Counted from the first letter of the stretch, positions 1 to 7,206 are shown. The stretch is 21,617 bases of DNA from Bacteroidales bacterium UBA6360 (GCA_002440085.1 DJRM01000129.1:225-21841), one strand, 5' to 3'. The notes: generated by a model from the sequence alone, not told the origin. Translations and numbers: made by a program.

Positions 1-851
1 GGCTTGTAGCGGAAACGCTCGATGAATTCCTCGGTTTTCTCTATCATCCGCTGCTGGTTCTCATAGGCTGCCTTCTGCTGGGCGATACGTTCCTTTCTGA
101 GTTCCAGATACTTGCTGTACGGCACCTTGTAGTCATGGATGTGTCCGAGCATGATTTCAACAGTCCGGTTCGTGACATTGTCGAGAAACTTCCTGTCATG
201 TGAAATCAGCACCATCGAACCGCGATATTCCTTGAGATACCCCTCCAGCCACTCGATTGACTCGATATCGAGGTGGTTTGTTGGCTCGTCAAGCAGGAGC
301 ACGTCAGGTTTTCCTAGCAGAATCTTCGCCAGTTCAATCCTCATGTTCCAGCCCTGACTGAAAGTCTCAGTCGGCCTCTGAAGTTCGTCATACTTGAATC
401 CCAGCCCAATCAGGGTTCGTTCAGCAAGAACTTGAGGTGAATCTGTCCTTATTATTGACAGACGGTCGTTTATGTCATTCAACGAGACTATGAGTCTCTG
501 ATATGCGTCAGATTCGTAGTCTGTTCTTTCGGCAAGTTCAGCCGTAATCCGGTCAAGCTCCGCCTCCATGTCGAACATTTCCTGAAAGGCAGTCATGGCC
601 TCGTCTATCACGGACTTGCCCCGATGATGTTCCATAATCTGCGGCAGATATCCGATTTTCACCCCGGAAGGCACGGATACCTTCCCTGAAGTCGGAGTCT
701 GAAGCCCGCAGATCAGTTTGAGAATCGTCGATTTTCCGGCCCCGTTTTTCCCGACTAGACCGATTTTGTCCTGCTCGCTGATGTGAAAGTTTATGTCGTC
801 AAGGAGCGTGAAGCCCCCGTATGCGACTGTCAGTGAATTTATTGAAATCAT
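1..851 (-). CDS. ABC-F family ATPase, 3' end outside the window
   Basis: Soluble ABC-F ATPases bind the ribosome and act in translation (EttA/Uup group) or antibiotic protection; they have two ABC domains and no membrane part. I translated the minus strand from the ATG at 851 and found 283 open codons up to the window edge. Walker A reads GKNGAGKST, the signature reads FSQGW followed by NMRIELAKILL, Walker B reads VLLLDEPTNHLDIES, and the switch reads LISHDR. After these comes a basic, Gln/Glu-rich helix typical of the inter-domain linker. Only the first ABC domain and the start of the linker are present; the second domain should lie to the left. The start is 14 nt after the tatC stop, so it is probably the last gene of the valS-tat transcript. 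The ABC-F class is secure, but the subfamily cannot be decided without the second half. Confidence 0.9.
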   Translation of the reverse strand, partial: MISINSLTVAYGGFTLLDDINFHISEQDKIGLVGKNGAGKSTILKLICGLQTPTSGKVSVPSGVKIGYLPQIMEHHRGKSVIDEAMTAFQEMFDMEAELDRITAELAERTDYESDAYQRLIVSLNDINDRLSIIRTDSPQVLAERTLIGLGFKYDELQRPTETFSQGWNMRIELAKILLGKPDVLLLDEPTNHLDIESIEWLEGYLKEYRGSMVLISHDRKFLDNVTNRTVEIMLGHIHDYKVPYSKYLELRKERIAQQKAAYENQQRMIEKTEEFIERFRYK

Positions 852-865
852 TGCCTCTTTTCCAT

Positions 866-1669
866 TTATTCCTTACCATCCTCATTGTCCGCCCCGCTCT
901 CATCTGCCCCTGCATCCTCCGGCTCGTCCTTTCGGCAAATCAGGATGCTGAACTCATAGAGCAGATAGAGCGGAATCGTCACCACTATCATTGACATTAT
1001 GTCTGCCGGAGTAATCGCCGCCGCTATAATCATAAGAATCACGAGAGCGTGCTTCCTGTGTTTCTGCAATGTGCTCCTGTGCAGAAGCCCCATGCTCGAC
1101 AGCGCAAGGATGACCGCCGGGAACTCGAAGGCGAGTCCCATCGAAAAGACCGTGGAAAAGAACGTCGATATGTACGAGCTAAGCGAAATCGTGTTCTTGA
1201 CCATCTTGCTGACCGTATAGCTCTGAAAGAAATCGACGATGAACGGGAGAAGCACGAAATACCCGACGGCGAGTCCTACATAAAAAAGCGTTCCCGCGAA
1301 CAAAAAGGCCTTTCGCACGGGCTTCTTCTCCCTCTCGTAGAGTGCCGGGGCTATGAATTTCCAGATTTCATAACATATATACGGCGCCCCAAGAACGAGA
1401 GCTCCGAGCATCGAGGTCTCCAGATGAACCATGAACTGGGCGGTAAGGTCATAGTTTATCAGCGAAATCTCCGGATTCATCCCGAAGAGCCGATACATCG
1501 GAAATGTCGGTCGTGTCGGCGCAAGCACCACTATGTCAAAGAAATAGTCCTTGAGCACGAACAGGATGACGGCAAGCGCCAAAACAAGACCCGCCGAGCG
1601 GAGCAGCGTTCCCCTCAGCGCATCGAGATGGTCCCAAAAAGACATTTCCTCCTGACTGTCCCTGGCCAT
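866..1669 (-). CDS. tatC: Sec-independent protein translocase subunit TatC
   Basis: TatC is the polytopic inner-membrane receptor of the twin-arginine pathway. It binds the RR signal peptide and recruits TatA to export folded proteins. The 267-residue product has the usual six hydrophobic segments and a charged cytoplasmic C-terminus rich in Asp and Glu. The N-terminus carries the family motif as FWDHLDALRGTL. The first cytoplasmic loop keeps the other recognition element, APALYEREKK. One oddity is that the HLxELR motif has Ala where E. coli TatC has Glu15. The gene starts 9 nt after tatA. No tatB lies nearby, which fits the minimal TatAC systems of Bacteroidetes. Family assignment is secure. 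Confidence 0.95.
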   Translation of the reverse strand: MARDSQEEMSFWDHLDALRGTLLRSAGLVLALAVILFVLKDYFFDIVVLAPTRPTFPMYRLFGMNPEISLINYDLTAQFMVHLETSMLGALVLGAPYICYEIWKFIAPALYEREKKPVRKAFLFAGTLFYVGLAVGYFVLLPFIVDFFQSYTVSKMVKNTISLSSYISTFFSTVFSMGLAFEFPAVILALSSMGLLHRSTLQKHRKHALVILMIIAAAITPADIMSMIVVTIPLYLLYEFSILICRKDEPEDAGADESGADNEDGKE

Positions 1670-1678
1670 CGGAAAGCC

Positions 1679-1909
1679 TTACTTCTTGTCAGCGTCCTTG
1701 ATTTCCTCAGGAGTGGTCTCTATCTCTTTCTTTATCTCCTGAATTTCCTTGTCGGCATCCTTCATTCCCTGCTTGAAACTCTTCATCCCGTGTCCGAGAC
1801 CGCGCATGAGCTCCGGAATCTTCTTGCCTCCGAAAAGAAGAAGAATCACAAGAACAATCAGGACAACCTGCCATATTCCAAAAACTCCGAGTGGTAAAAC
1901 TGTCAACAT
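1679..1909 (-). CDS. tatA: Twin-arginine translocase pore subunit TatA/E
   Basis: TatA-type subunits oligomerise in the inner membrane to form the Tat conduit. The chosen 76-residue form has a short N-terminus, one transmembrane helix (IWQVVLIVLVILLLF), the hinge FGGKKIPELMRGLG, an amphipathic helix and an acidic/Lys-rich tail, which matches the family layout. An in-frame ATG at 1933 would add eight hydrophobic residues. I preferred 1909 because TatA proteins normally have only about 5-12 residues before the IWQ position, but neither start has a clear ribosome site. It lies directly upstream of tatC, with the thioesterase 30-60 nt upstream. A single TatA/E paralogue probably covers the TatB role too. 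Confidence 0.88.
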   Translation of the reverse strand: MLTVLPLGVFGIWQVVLIVLVILLLFGGKKIPELMRGLGHGMKSFKQGMKDADKEIQEIKKEIETTPEEIKDADKK

Positions 1910-1964
1910 AATTTGTATTATATAAAAAATCATTCGTCAAACTTTCGCCCCTGACAGGACGTTC

Positions 1965-2372
1965 CTAGTCATAATACTTCCCTATCACCTCCAGCAAGTC
2001 TTCCGGACACCTGCGAGGACGGCGAGTGTCCGCGTCTATGAACCCGAGCTTCACCGTTCCGGTGCAGAGCAGGACATCGTCCTGATTGTAGATTTCCGTC
2101 TCGAACAACATCTTCGCCGTGGGCAGCTGCGGAAGCCGAGTCACAACGCGCAATGTATCTCCGAGCCTTGCCGGAGCCTTGTACTGAGTCGTCACGGCGG
2201 CGACGGCCGTCATCACCCCCTCGCTCTCCATCCGCTCCACGGGGAAGCCGACATCCTTCATCAGCTTGGCCCGCCCGCACTCGAAATAGCGTATGTAGTT
2301 CGAATGGTGGACTATCGCCATCTGGTCAGTTTCGTAGTAGCGGACTTCGAGATATAGTGTGGATTCTATCAT
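1965..2372 (-). CDS. Acyl-CoA thioesterase, hotdog fold (YbgC/4HBT type)
   Basis: The 135-residue product is a single hotdog domain of the 4-hydroxybenzoyl-CoA thioesterase/YbgC family, whose members hydrolyse acyl-CoA (or acyl-ACP) thioesters in the cytoplasm. The diagnostic segment near residues 11-32 reads VRYYETDQMAIVHHSNYIRYF, split here as VRYYETD and MAIVHHSNYIRYF, with the catalytic Asp in ETDQM. The helix that follows (ECGRAKLMKDVG) and the later strands (VTRLP, TEIYNQ, VKLGFIDAD) are in the usual order and the length is normal. In E. coli, YbgC sits with the Tol-Pal genes; here it sits between valS and tatA, so context does not give the substrate. It probably acts on short- or medium-chain acyl-CoA, by family inference only. 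Confidence 0.85.
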   Translation of the reverse strand: MIESTLYLEVRYYETDQMAIVHHSNYIRYFECGRAKLMKDVGFPVERMESEGVMTAVAAVTTQYKAPARLGDTLRVVTRLPQLPTAKMLFETEIYNQDDVLLCTGTVKLGFIDADTRRPRRCPEDLLEVIGKYYD

Positions 2373-2423
2373 GTCTTAACCTTAAAATAAGCGACTTGGC
2401 AATTCTTGCAAATTTTCGTGGCG

Positions 2424-5075
2424 TCAAGACTTGATGGCTTTGAGAGAATGCTCGATGCTCTCTATCTTCGAAAGCGCGTCGGCCTCCTTCTTCCTCTCTG
2501 CCGCAACCACGGCCTCCGGCGCATGGGAAACGAACTTCTCGTTGGACAGCTTCCCGCGCACAGACTTGAGGAATCCCTGAAGATATTTCAGTTCACCCTC
2601 AAGCTTGGCAATCTCCTCCGCAGCATCGACAAGCCCCTCCAGCGGCACGAAAGCCTTGACCGTTCCTGCCATGAACGACACGCCTGCAAGCGAATCATCG
2701 ACAGAAGTCACGTGCTGTATCTCGCTGACATTGGCAAGCTTGACAACAACGGCCTCCATGTCCTTAGACCATTCCCCTACAAGGAAAAGCCGGAGCGGCT
2801 CCCTAGGAGAAAGCCCCTTCTGCTGGCGAATGTTGCGCACCCCTGCAACCACTTCGCACGCCAGATTGAAATCAGCAATATACTTCGCGTCACTCGCTCC
2901 GGCAACCGGATATCTCTCAAACATAATCGTGGCATTCTCACCGCGTTCGCGTACAGCGTGCCAAAGCTCCTCGGTGATGAACGGCATAATCGGGTGGATC
3001 ATCTTCAGAAGGCTCTCGAAGTACTCTAGCGTGACCTCGTATGTCTTCGCGTCAATCGGCGAACCGTATGCCGGCTTCACGAGCTCAAGATACCACGCAC
3101 AGAAATCGTCCCAGAAGAGTTTATAGGCAGCCATCAGCGCATCAGAGATTCTGAACTTTGCAAAATGGTCGTTCACTTCAGCCGCAACCGCGTTTAACTT
3201 GTTGGCGAACCACCTGACTGCCACCGCACAGGCCTCGCTCTGTTCAAGCGAAGCATCAACTGTCCAGCCTGTAATGAGCCTGAAGGCGTTCCAAATCTTA
3301 TTGCCGAAATTGCGCCCCTGCTCAATCTGCGACTCGTCATAGAGTATGTCGTTTCCGGCCGAGCTGCAAAGAAGCATTCCCAGACGTACCGCATCCGCGC
3401 CGTACTTTGCAATGAGGTCGAGCGGATCCGGAGAGTTGCCGAGAGTCTTGCTCATCTTGCGTCCGAGCTTGTCGCGCACGATGCCCGTGAAATAGACATT
3501 GTGGAACGGTTCCTCCTTCATGAACTCGTCGCCGGCCATGACCATTCTGGCAACCCAGAAAAAGATGATGTCAGGACCCGTAACGAGGTCATTTGTAGGA
3601 TAATAGTATGCAAGGTCGCGGTTCGGCTGATGCTCAGGATGTCCCGGCATTTCAGGATCGAACACGGAAATCGGCCAGAGCCATGACGAGAACCACGTGT
3701 CGAGCACGTCGTCGTCCTGATGGAGGTCCGCCGCAGTCACGGCAGGATTCTTACGCTGCGCAAGCTTCAGAGCCTCCTCTGCGGTCGGCGCCACCACAAA
3801 GCTTCCGTCCGGCAGATAGTATGCCGGGATTCGCTGTCCCCACCAGAGCTGGCGTGAAATGCACCAGTCGTGAGCGGTTTCCATCCAGTGACGGTAGGTG
3901 TTGCGGTACTTTTCCGGTATGAGCTTTATCTTTCCGCTCTCCACGCTTTCGAGGGCGGCCTTCGCAAGCTCGTCCATCTTGAGGAACCACTGCTTCGAGA
4001 GCTTCGGCTCGATGACGGCGTCCGTACGCTCCGAATATCCTATAGGGGAAGTGTAATCGACTGTCTTCTCAAGATTTCCGGCATCCTCCAGCATCTTGGC
4101 AATCTTCTTCCTTGCAACAAAGCGATCCTCGCCGACAAGAATCTGAGCCTTTTCGTTCAGGCGGCCGTGGTCGTCGATGATGTCGAGAACCGGAAGGTTG
4201 TGACGCATTCCGATTGCATAGTCGTTCACATCGTGAGCCGGCGTCACCTTGAGGCATCCCGTCCCGAAATCCATTTCGACATAAGAATCTTCAATAATAG
4301 GTATCTCCTTGTTTATGAGAGGAATTATCACCTTCTTTCCGCGAAGCCACTCATATCTCGTGTCCTCCGGATTGATGCAGACGGCGGCATCGGCCATGAT
4401 TGTCTCCGGACGGGTGGTCGCCACGACGATGTACTTGTCGGTCGGGTTGCCATGGCCGTCGGAAACGAAATATCTCATGTGATAGAACTTACTGGCGGTG
4501 TCCTTGTGCACAACTTCCTCGTCGCTGACGGCAGTGAGCCCCACCGGGTCCCAGTTGACCATGCGTACACCTCTATATATAAGTCCCTTGTTGTAGAAAT
4601 AGACGAATGTGTTGATCACGGCCTCGCTCAGGTCCGGATCCATGGTGAACTTTGTCCTGTCCCAGTCGCACGAAGCGCCGAGCTTACGCAGCTGGCTGAG
4701 GATGATGCCTCCGTGCTTTTCCTTCCATTCCCATGCGTGCTTCATGAACTCCTCGCGGGTCAGATTCTCCTTGCTGATGCCCTCAGCCTTGAGCTTGGCC
4801 ACAACCTTGCTCTCTGTCGCGATTGAAGCGTGGTCTGTTCCCGGAATCCAGCAGGCGTTCTTGCCGTCCATGCGCGCCTTGCGGATGAGCACGTCGTTGA
4901 TTGTGTTGTTGAGAACGTGCCCCATGTGAAGGATTCCCGTCACGTTCGGGGGCGGAATGACTATAGTGTAAGGTTCCCTCTCATCCGGCTCCGAATGGAA
5001 GAACTTGTGTTTCAGCCAATAGGCATACCATTTGTCTTCGGTCTGTGCCGGGTCATACTTCGACTGCAGTTCCAT
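2424..5075 (-). CDS. valS: Valyl-tRNA synthetase
   Basis: Charges tRNA-Val with valine in the cytoplasm; a class I synthetase with an editing domain. The 883-residue product shows the HIGH motif as HMGH (50-53), the CP1 editing motif TTRPET (about 220-225) and the KMSKS loop as KMSKT (about 540-544). It also has an anticodon-binding helical domain and a C-terminal coiled coil of about 65 residues rich in Lys/Glu/Leu, the tRNA-binding arm typical of bacterial ValRS. I chose the ATG at 5075. The longer open frame begins at a TTG at 5120 that lies inside a promoter -7 element, so it cannot be in the transcript from that promoter. It is the first gene of the minus-strand block valS, thioesterase, tatA, tatC, ABC-F. 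Confidence 0.97.
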   Translation of the reverse strand: MELQSKYDPAQTEDKWYAYWLKHKFFHSEPDEREPYTIVIPPPNVTGILHMGHVLNNTINDVLIRKARMDGKNACWIPGTDHASIATESKVVAKLKAEGISKENLTREEFMKHAWEWKEKHGGIILSQLRKLGASCDWDRTKFTMDPDLSEAVINTFVYFYNKGLIYRGVRMVNWDPVGLTAVSDEEVVHKDTASKFYHMRYFVSDGHGNPTDKYIVVATTRPETIMADAAVCINPEDTRYEWLRGKKVIIPLINKEIPIIEDSYVEMDFGTGCLKVTPAHDVNDYAIGMRHNLPVLDIIDDHGRLNEKAQILVGEDRFVARKKIAKMLEDAGNLEKTVDYTSPIGYSERTDAVIEPKLSKQWFLKMDELAKAALESVESGKIKLIPEKYRNTYRHWMETAHDWCISRQLWWGQRIPAYYLPDGSFVVAPTAEEALKLAQRKNPAVTAADLHQDDDVLDTWFSSWLWPISVFDPEMPGHPEHQPNRDLAYYYPTNDLVTGPDIIFFWVARMVMAGDEFMKEEPFHNVYFTGIVRDKLGRKMSKTLGNSPDPLDLIAKYGADAVRLGMLLCSSAGNDILYDESQIEQGRNFGNKIWNAFRLITGWTVDASLEQSEACAVAVRWFANKLNAVAAEVNDHFAKFRISDALMAAYKLFWDDFCAWYLELVKPAYGSPIDAKTYEVTLEYFESLLKMIHPIMPFITEELWHAVRERGENATIMFERYPVAGASDAKYIADFNLACEVVAGVRNIRQQKGLSPREPLRLFLVGEWSKDMEAVVVKLANVSEIQHVTSVDDSLAGVSFMAGTVKAFVPLEGLVDAAEEIAKLEGELKYLQGFLKSVRGKLSNEKFVSHAPEAVVAAERKKEADALSKIESIEHSLKAIKS

Positions 5076-5117
5076 ATATTTCAAAATATTTGTATTCTTT
5101 TCCAATGCATAATCGTG

Positions 5118-5125
5118 CAAAGATA
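5118..5125 (-). promoter_or_regulatory. Bacteroidetes promoter -7 element upstream of valS
   Basis: On the minus strand the sequence is TATCTTTG, a full match to the TAnnTTTG -7 consensus. Transcription would start near 5112 and give a leader of about 37 nt before the valS ATG at 5075. No clean TTTG -33 element lies at the expected distance, so the promoter may be moderate or need help. Confidence 0.55.
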
Positions 5126-5205
5126 CACAATTTTTGACTAACTTCGCGATGTGAAACGAAATCAGACACTGATTAGTTATCTGAACTGCAAAAATTGAAC
5201 ATTAT

Positions 5206-5532
5206 ATGGAAAATAACGAAAACAAGCTCGACATCGAGATTTCTCATGAAGTAGCGAAGGGAACGTATTCAAACCTCGCAATCATAACGCATTCCCACAG
5301 TGAATTTATCCTCGATTTCGCGACAATGCTGCCGGCGCTTCCGAAAGCCGCTGTCAGCAACCGTCTGATTATGACCCCGGAGCACGCGAAAAGACTGATG
5401 ATGGCCCTTCAGGACAACATTCAGAAATATGAGTCACAGTTCGGTCCTATTTCATTCGGCCGCAACGGAGGCGGAGAAACATTCCCCATGGGCGGTTTCG
5501 GAAACGGATTCGGGAACGGGGCTAAAAGTTAG
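5206..5532 (+). CDS. DUF3467 family protein
   Basis: A small cytoplasmic protein of 108 residues that I recognise as DUF3467-like, a family with no established function. The core is EISHEVAKGTYSNLAIITHSHSEF followed by DFATMLP; it is split here as KGTYSNLAIITHS and EFILDFATMLP. Next come a Pro/Ala-rich linker and MTPEHAKRLMMALQDNI, a helix typical of the family. The last 25 residues are a Gly/Asn/Phe-rich low-complexity tail. It starts about 80 nt from the divergent valS promoter and ends 5 nt before kdsC, so it is probably the first gene of a three-gene transcript with kdsC and maf. No convincing -7 element is visible on this strand. The family is fairly secure; the role is unknown. Confidence 0.8.
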   Translation: MENNENKLDIEISHEVAKGTYSNLAIITHSHSEFILDFATMLPALPKAAVSNRLIMTPEHAKRLMMALQDNIQKYESQFGPISFGRNGGGETFPMGGFGNGFGNGAKS

Positions 5533-5537
5533 AGGGC

Positions 5538-6116
5538 ATGGCAATCGTTACCAATTCCCAGCTTAAACAGCTTGAGATTCCGGATGAAATCTATGCGAAA
5601 TTTCTGAAAATCAAGGCCTTTACCTTTGACATTGACGGCGTAATGACTGACGGAAGCATTTTTGTCGCTGAGAGCGGGGACTTCCTGCGCACCTACAGCG
5701 CTAAGGACGGCTTCGGCCTCAGAATGGCATCCATGGGCGGATACAGGCTCGGAATCATTACCGGAGCGCACTCCGACACAGTGGAGAAACGCTTCAGGTT
5801 TTTCGGATTCGGAGGCACTGACATCTACCTCGCGTCAAAGGACAAGATAGCGGATTTCAACAAGTTCTGTACTAAGCACGGCCTGAAGCCGGAGGAGGTG
5901 CTCTACTGTGGGGACGACCTTCCGGACGCGCCGGTTCTCGCCGCCTGCGGACTCGGGGTATGCCCGACCGATGCAATGGAGGAAGCGAAACTCTGTGCCG
6001 ACTACGTCTCCATCTTCCCGGCCGGAGCGCGCTTTGTCCGCGAAATCATTGAAATAGTGATGCGAGCACAAGGTACATGGAACTTCGATGTCTCGAAATA
6101 CGAGAAGAGCTATTGA
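5538..6116 (+). CDS. kdsC: KdsC-like 3-deoxy-D-manno-octulosonate-8-phosphate phosphatase
   Basis: Predicted HAD-superfamily phosphatase that removes phosphate from KDO-8-P to give KDO, the inner-core sugar of lipopolysaccharide. The 192-residue protein has HAD motif I as DIDGVMTDG (nucleophile Asp31, acid/base Asp33) and motif II around IITG (Thr75). A Lys follows in the SKDK segment, and motif III is GDDLPD (125-130). There is no large cap domain, as expected for the tetrameric KdsC (C0) group. GAGGG just before the ATG supports this start. It follows the DUF3467 gene by 5 nt and precedes maf. Related C0 HAD enzymes act on N-acylneuraminate-9-P, but KdsC is the likeliest reading in a Gram-negative without sialic acid genes in view. 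Confidence 0.88.
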   Translation: MAIVTNSQLKQLEIPDEIYAKFLKIKAFTFDIDGVMTDGSIFVAESGDFLRTYSAKDGFGLRMASMGGYRLGIITGAHSDTVEKRFRFFGFGGTDIYLASKDKIADFNKFCTKHGLKPEEVLYCGDDLPDAPVLAACGLGVCPTDAMEEAKLCADYVSIFPAGARFVREIIEIVMRAQGTWNFDVSKYEKSY

Positions 6117-6165
6117 CCATTTCCACCGTCTCGAATGCAGCGAGAAATCTTTGAGCGACAAGACA

Positions 6166-6738
6166 ATGAAAACGAAACATATAATCTTAGGCAGCGCGTC
6201 TCCACGGAGGCGCGAACTGCTTTCTGGGCTCGGAGTTGAATTCGAGGTCGATGCGAGGAACGCTTTTGAGGAAAAATACAGCCCCGACACGCCTCACCGA
6301 GACATTCCCCTAATCCTTTCCCGAGGCAAATCCCACGGATTCCACCGCCAGTTGACTGAAAACGAGATTCTGCTGACCGCCGACACGTTGGTTCTCTGCG
6401 GCGATGAGGTTCTCGGCAAGCCGCGGGACAGGGAAGACGCCGTCCGGATGCTGCATCGTCTCTCCGGGCGCACCCACGAGGTCATCACAGGGGTTACGAT
6501 ACGCGATTCCCGCCGCGAAGAATCCTTCTCGGACACCTGTCTCGTCCACTTTGCCCCCCTCTCCGACGAGGAAATCAATTTCTACATCGACAAATACAAA
6601 CCATTTGACAAAGCCGGGGCCTACGGAATCCAGGAATGGATAGGCTACGCCGCAATCACAGGAATATCAGGCTCATACTTCACCGTCATGGGTCTTCCGG
6701 TGCACCGCGTCTATCAGGAGCTGAAGAAATTTCTGTAA
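6166..6738 (+). CDS. maf: Maf family nucleoside triphosphate pyrophosphatase
   Basis: Maf proteins hydrolyse non-canonical or excess NTPs to NMP and PPi as house-cleaning enzymes in the cytoplasm. The 190-residue product opens with the family motif LGSASPRRRELL. It then has SRGKSHGF, the catalytic Asp in LTADTLV, GKPRDREDAVRML and SGRTHEVITGV. The C-terminal motif is KAGAYGIQEWIGY, then GSYFTVMGLPV. The pattern is closer to the dTTP/UTP pyrophosphatase (YhdE) group than to YceF, but I cannot be certain. The frame is open further upstream to 6088 and overlaps kdsC. I chose the ATG at 6166 because the conserved N-terminal strand starts at once after it. It is the last gene of the DUF3467-kdsC-maf set. 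Confidence 0.93.
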   Translation: MKTKHIILGSASPRRRELLSGLGVEFEVDARNAFEEKYSPDTPHRDIPLILSRGKSHGFHRQLTENEILLTADTLVLCGDEVLGKPRDREDAVRMLHRLSGRTHEVITGVTIRDSRREESFSDTCLVHFAPLSDEEINFYIDKYKPFDKAGAYGIQEWIGYAAITGISGSYFTVMGLPVHRVYQELKKFL

Positions 6739-6765
6739 GAAACGCACATTTTTTGCAGAAAAAAA

Positions 6766-6796
6766 TTTGCAAGTTCCAAAATTATGCGTACCTTTG
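6766..6796 (+). promoter_or_regulatory. Strong Bacteroidetes promoter facing a non-coding region
   Basis: The -33 element TTTG (6766-6769), a 19-nt spacer and the -7 element TACCTTTG (6789-6796) fit the Bacteroidetes primary-sigma consensus exactly. An A/T-rich stretch of A and T runs lies just upstream and could act as an UP-like element. Transcription would start around 6801-6803. No convincing coding region follows before the tRNA-Cys terminator. Confidence 0.75.
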
Positions 6797-6906
6797 CATC
6801 CGAGTTAAGGAAAGATGGTTCTTTAATCTGAATTAACTCATTGGTTATTAGTTTTAGTGTTATTAATTATGTGGTTAGTATGAGGTGTCCTCGCGGGAGC
6901 GACGAC

Positions 6907-6950
6907 AGCTCATTTTTTATATACACTGGAGTGTATATAAAAAATGAGCT
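6907..6950. repeat. Long perfect inverted repeat (21-bp arms, GG centre)
   Basis: AGCTCATTTTTTATATACACT (6907-6927; 21 bp, given here as AGCTCATTTTTT then ATATACACT) is followed by GG and then its exact reverse complement (6930-6950). There are no mismatches in 21 bp. Because it is symmetrical it could act as DNA (cruciform, protein site, relic of a mobile element) or as RNA. The T-run lies inside the arm, so it is not a normal intrinsic terminator. Confidence 0.9.
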
Positions 6951-6989
6951 CGGACTCGGAGAGTACGAACCTTAGTAATTCTTAAGTAA

Positions 6990-7019
6990 AGAAAGAGCTC
7001 GCTTGCGCGAACTCTTTCT
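6990..7019 (-). terminator. Bidirectional terminator-like hairpin between the candidate sRNA and tRNA-Cys
   Basis: AGAAAGAGCTCGC (6990-7002), loop TTGC and GCGAACTCTTTCT (7007-7019) pair at 12 of 13 positions. On the minus strand it begins 2 nt after the tRNA-Cys CCA end and is followed by TTTACTT, so it should stop the tRNA transcript. On the plus strand it is followed by CTCTT and could also stop the candidate sRNA. Confidence 0.65.
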
Positions 7020-7021
7020 CT

Positions 7022-7095
7022 TGGAGGTGCCAAGCAGATTCGAACTGCTGTAGCAGGTTTTGCAGACCTGTGCCTAGCCCCTCGGCCATAGCACC
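7022..7095 (-). tRNA. tRNA-Cys (anticodon GCA)
   Basis: The minus strand folds into a standard 74-nt cloverleaf with encoded CCA. The acceptor stem is GGTGCTA/TGGCACC (one G-U pair) and the D-stem is GCC/GGC. The anticodon stem is CAGGT/ACCTG around the loop CTGCAAA, giving anticodon GCA. The T arm is AGCAG-TTCGAAT-CTGCT. The discriminator base is U73, the identity base expected for tRNA-Cys. It has its own promoter just upstream and a terminator hairpin just downstream, so it is a single-gene transcription unit. Confidence 0.97.
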
Positions 7096-7113
7096 ATATC
7101 CCGTTGGGGAATG

Positions 7114-7144
7114 CAAAGTTAGGAAAAAATTTTCTTTGTGCAAA
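7114..7144 (-). promoter_or_regulatory. Promoter of tRNA-Cys
   Basis: On the minus strand TTTG (7141-7144), 19 nt, then TAACTTTG (7114-7121) match the Bacteroidetes consensus fully. The start site would be near 7107-7109, only about 12 nt before the tRNA 5' end at 7095. The -33 element lies in one arm of a 7-bp inverted repeat (7140-7146 with 7155-7161). Confidence 0.8.
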
Positions 7145-7206
7145 CTTTTCTTCGAGTTTGCGTGGAAAATGTTTCTGAGATTCGCAGTCGGGGATGTCCT
7201 GCAATG

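Larger units (their letters stand above)
6801..7019 (+). ncRNA. Candidate structured small RNA (possible 6S-like / Bacteroidales-type RNA)
   Basis: A transcript from the 6766-6796 promoter would run about 220 nt to the hairpin at 6990-7019. It carries no credible ORF. The 5' end can form a stem between GAGTTAA (6802-6808) and TTAACTC about 23 nt later. A larger domain spans 6865-6980. It has AATTA/TAATT, GGTT/AACC, GTA/TAC and GTCC/GGAC pairings, a side hairpin with a GGGA tetraloop (6891-6902) and a 21-bp perfect stem (6907-6950). Weinberg and colleagues described Bacteroidales-1 RNAs as stand-alone RNAs behind this promoter type, later linked to 6S RNA. That resemblance is in layout only; I have not matched the conserved nucleotides. 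The alternative is a palindromic repeat placed by chance after a promoter. Confidence 0.4.

Noticed and set aside
2424..5120. Broken valS because the KMSKS loop reads KMSKT
   Set aside because: One Ser-to-Thr change is tolerated in many synthetases, and the gene is otherwise intact.
6088..6165. Upstream extension of maf
   Set aside because: It overlaps the end of kdsC, and the conserved strand of Maf begins right after the ATG at 6166.
6880..6975. A 31-codon open frame (MRCPRGSDDSS...) running through the inverted repeat
   Set aside because: It reads straight through a perfect palindrome, has no ribosome site and no recognisable domain; chance openness is more likely.
6917..7204. Minus-strand open frame of 95 codons crossing tRNA-Cys
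   Set aside because: It overlaps the tRNA and its promoter and has no plausible start context.
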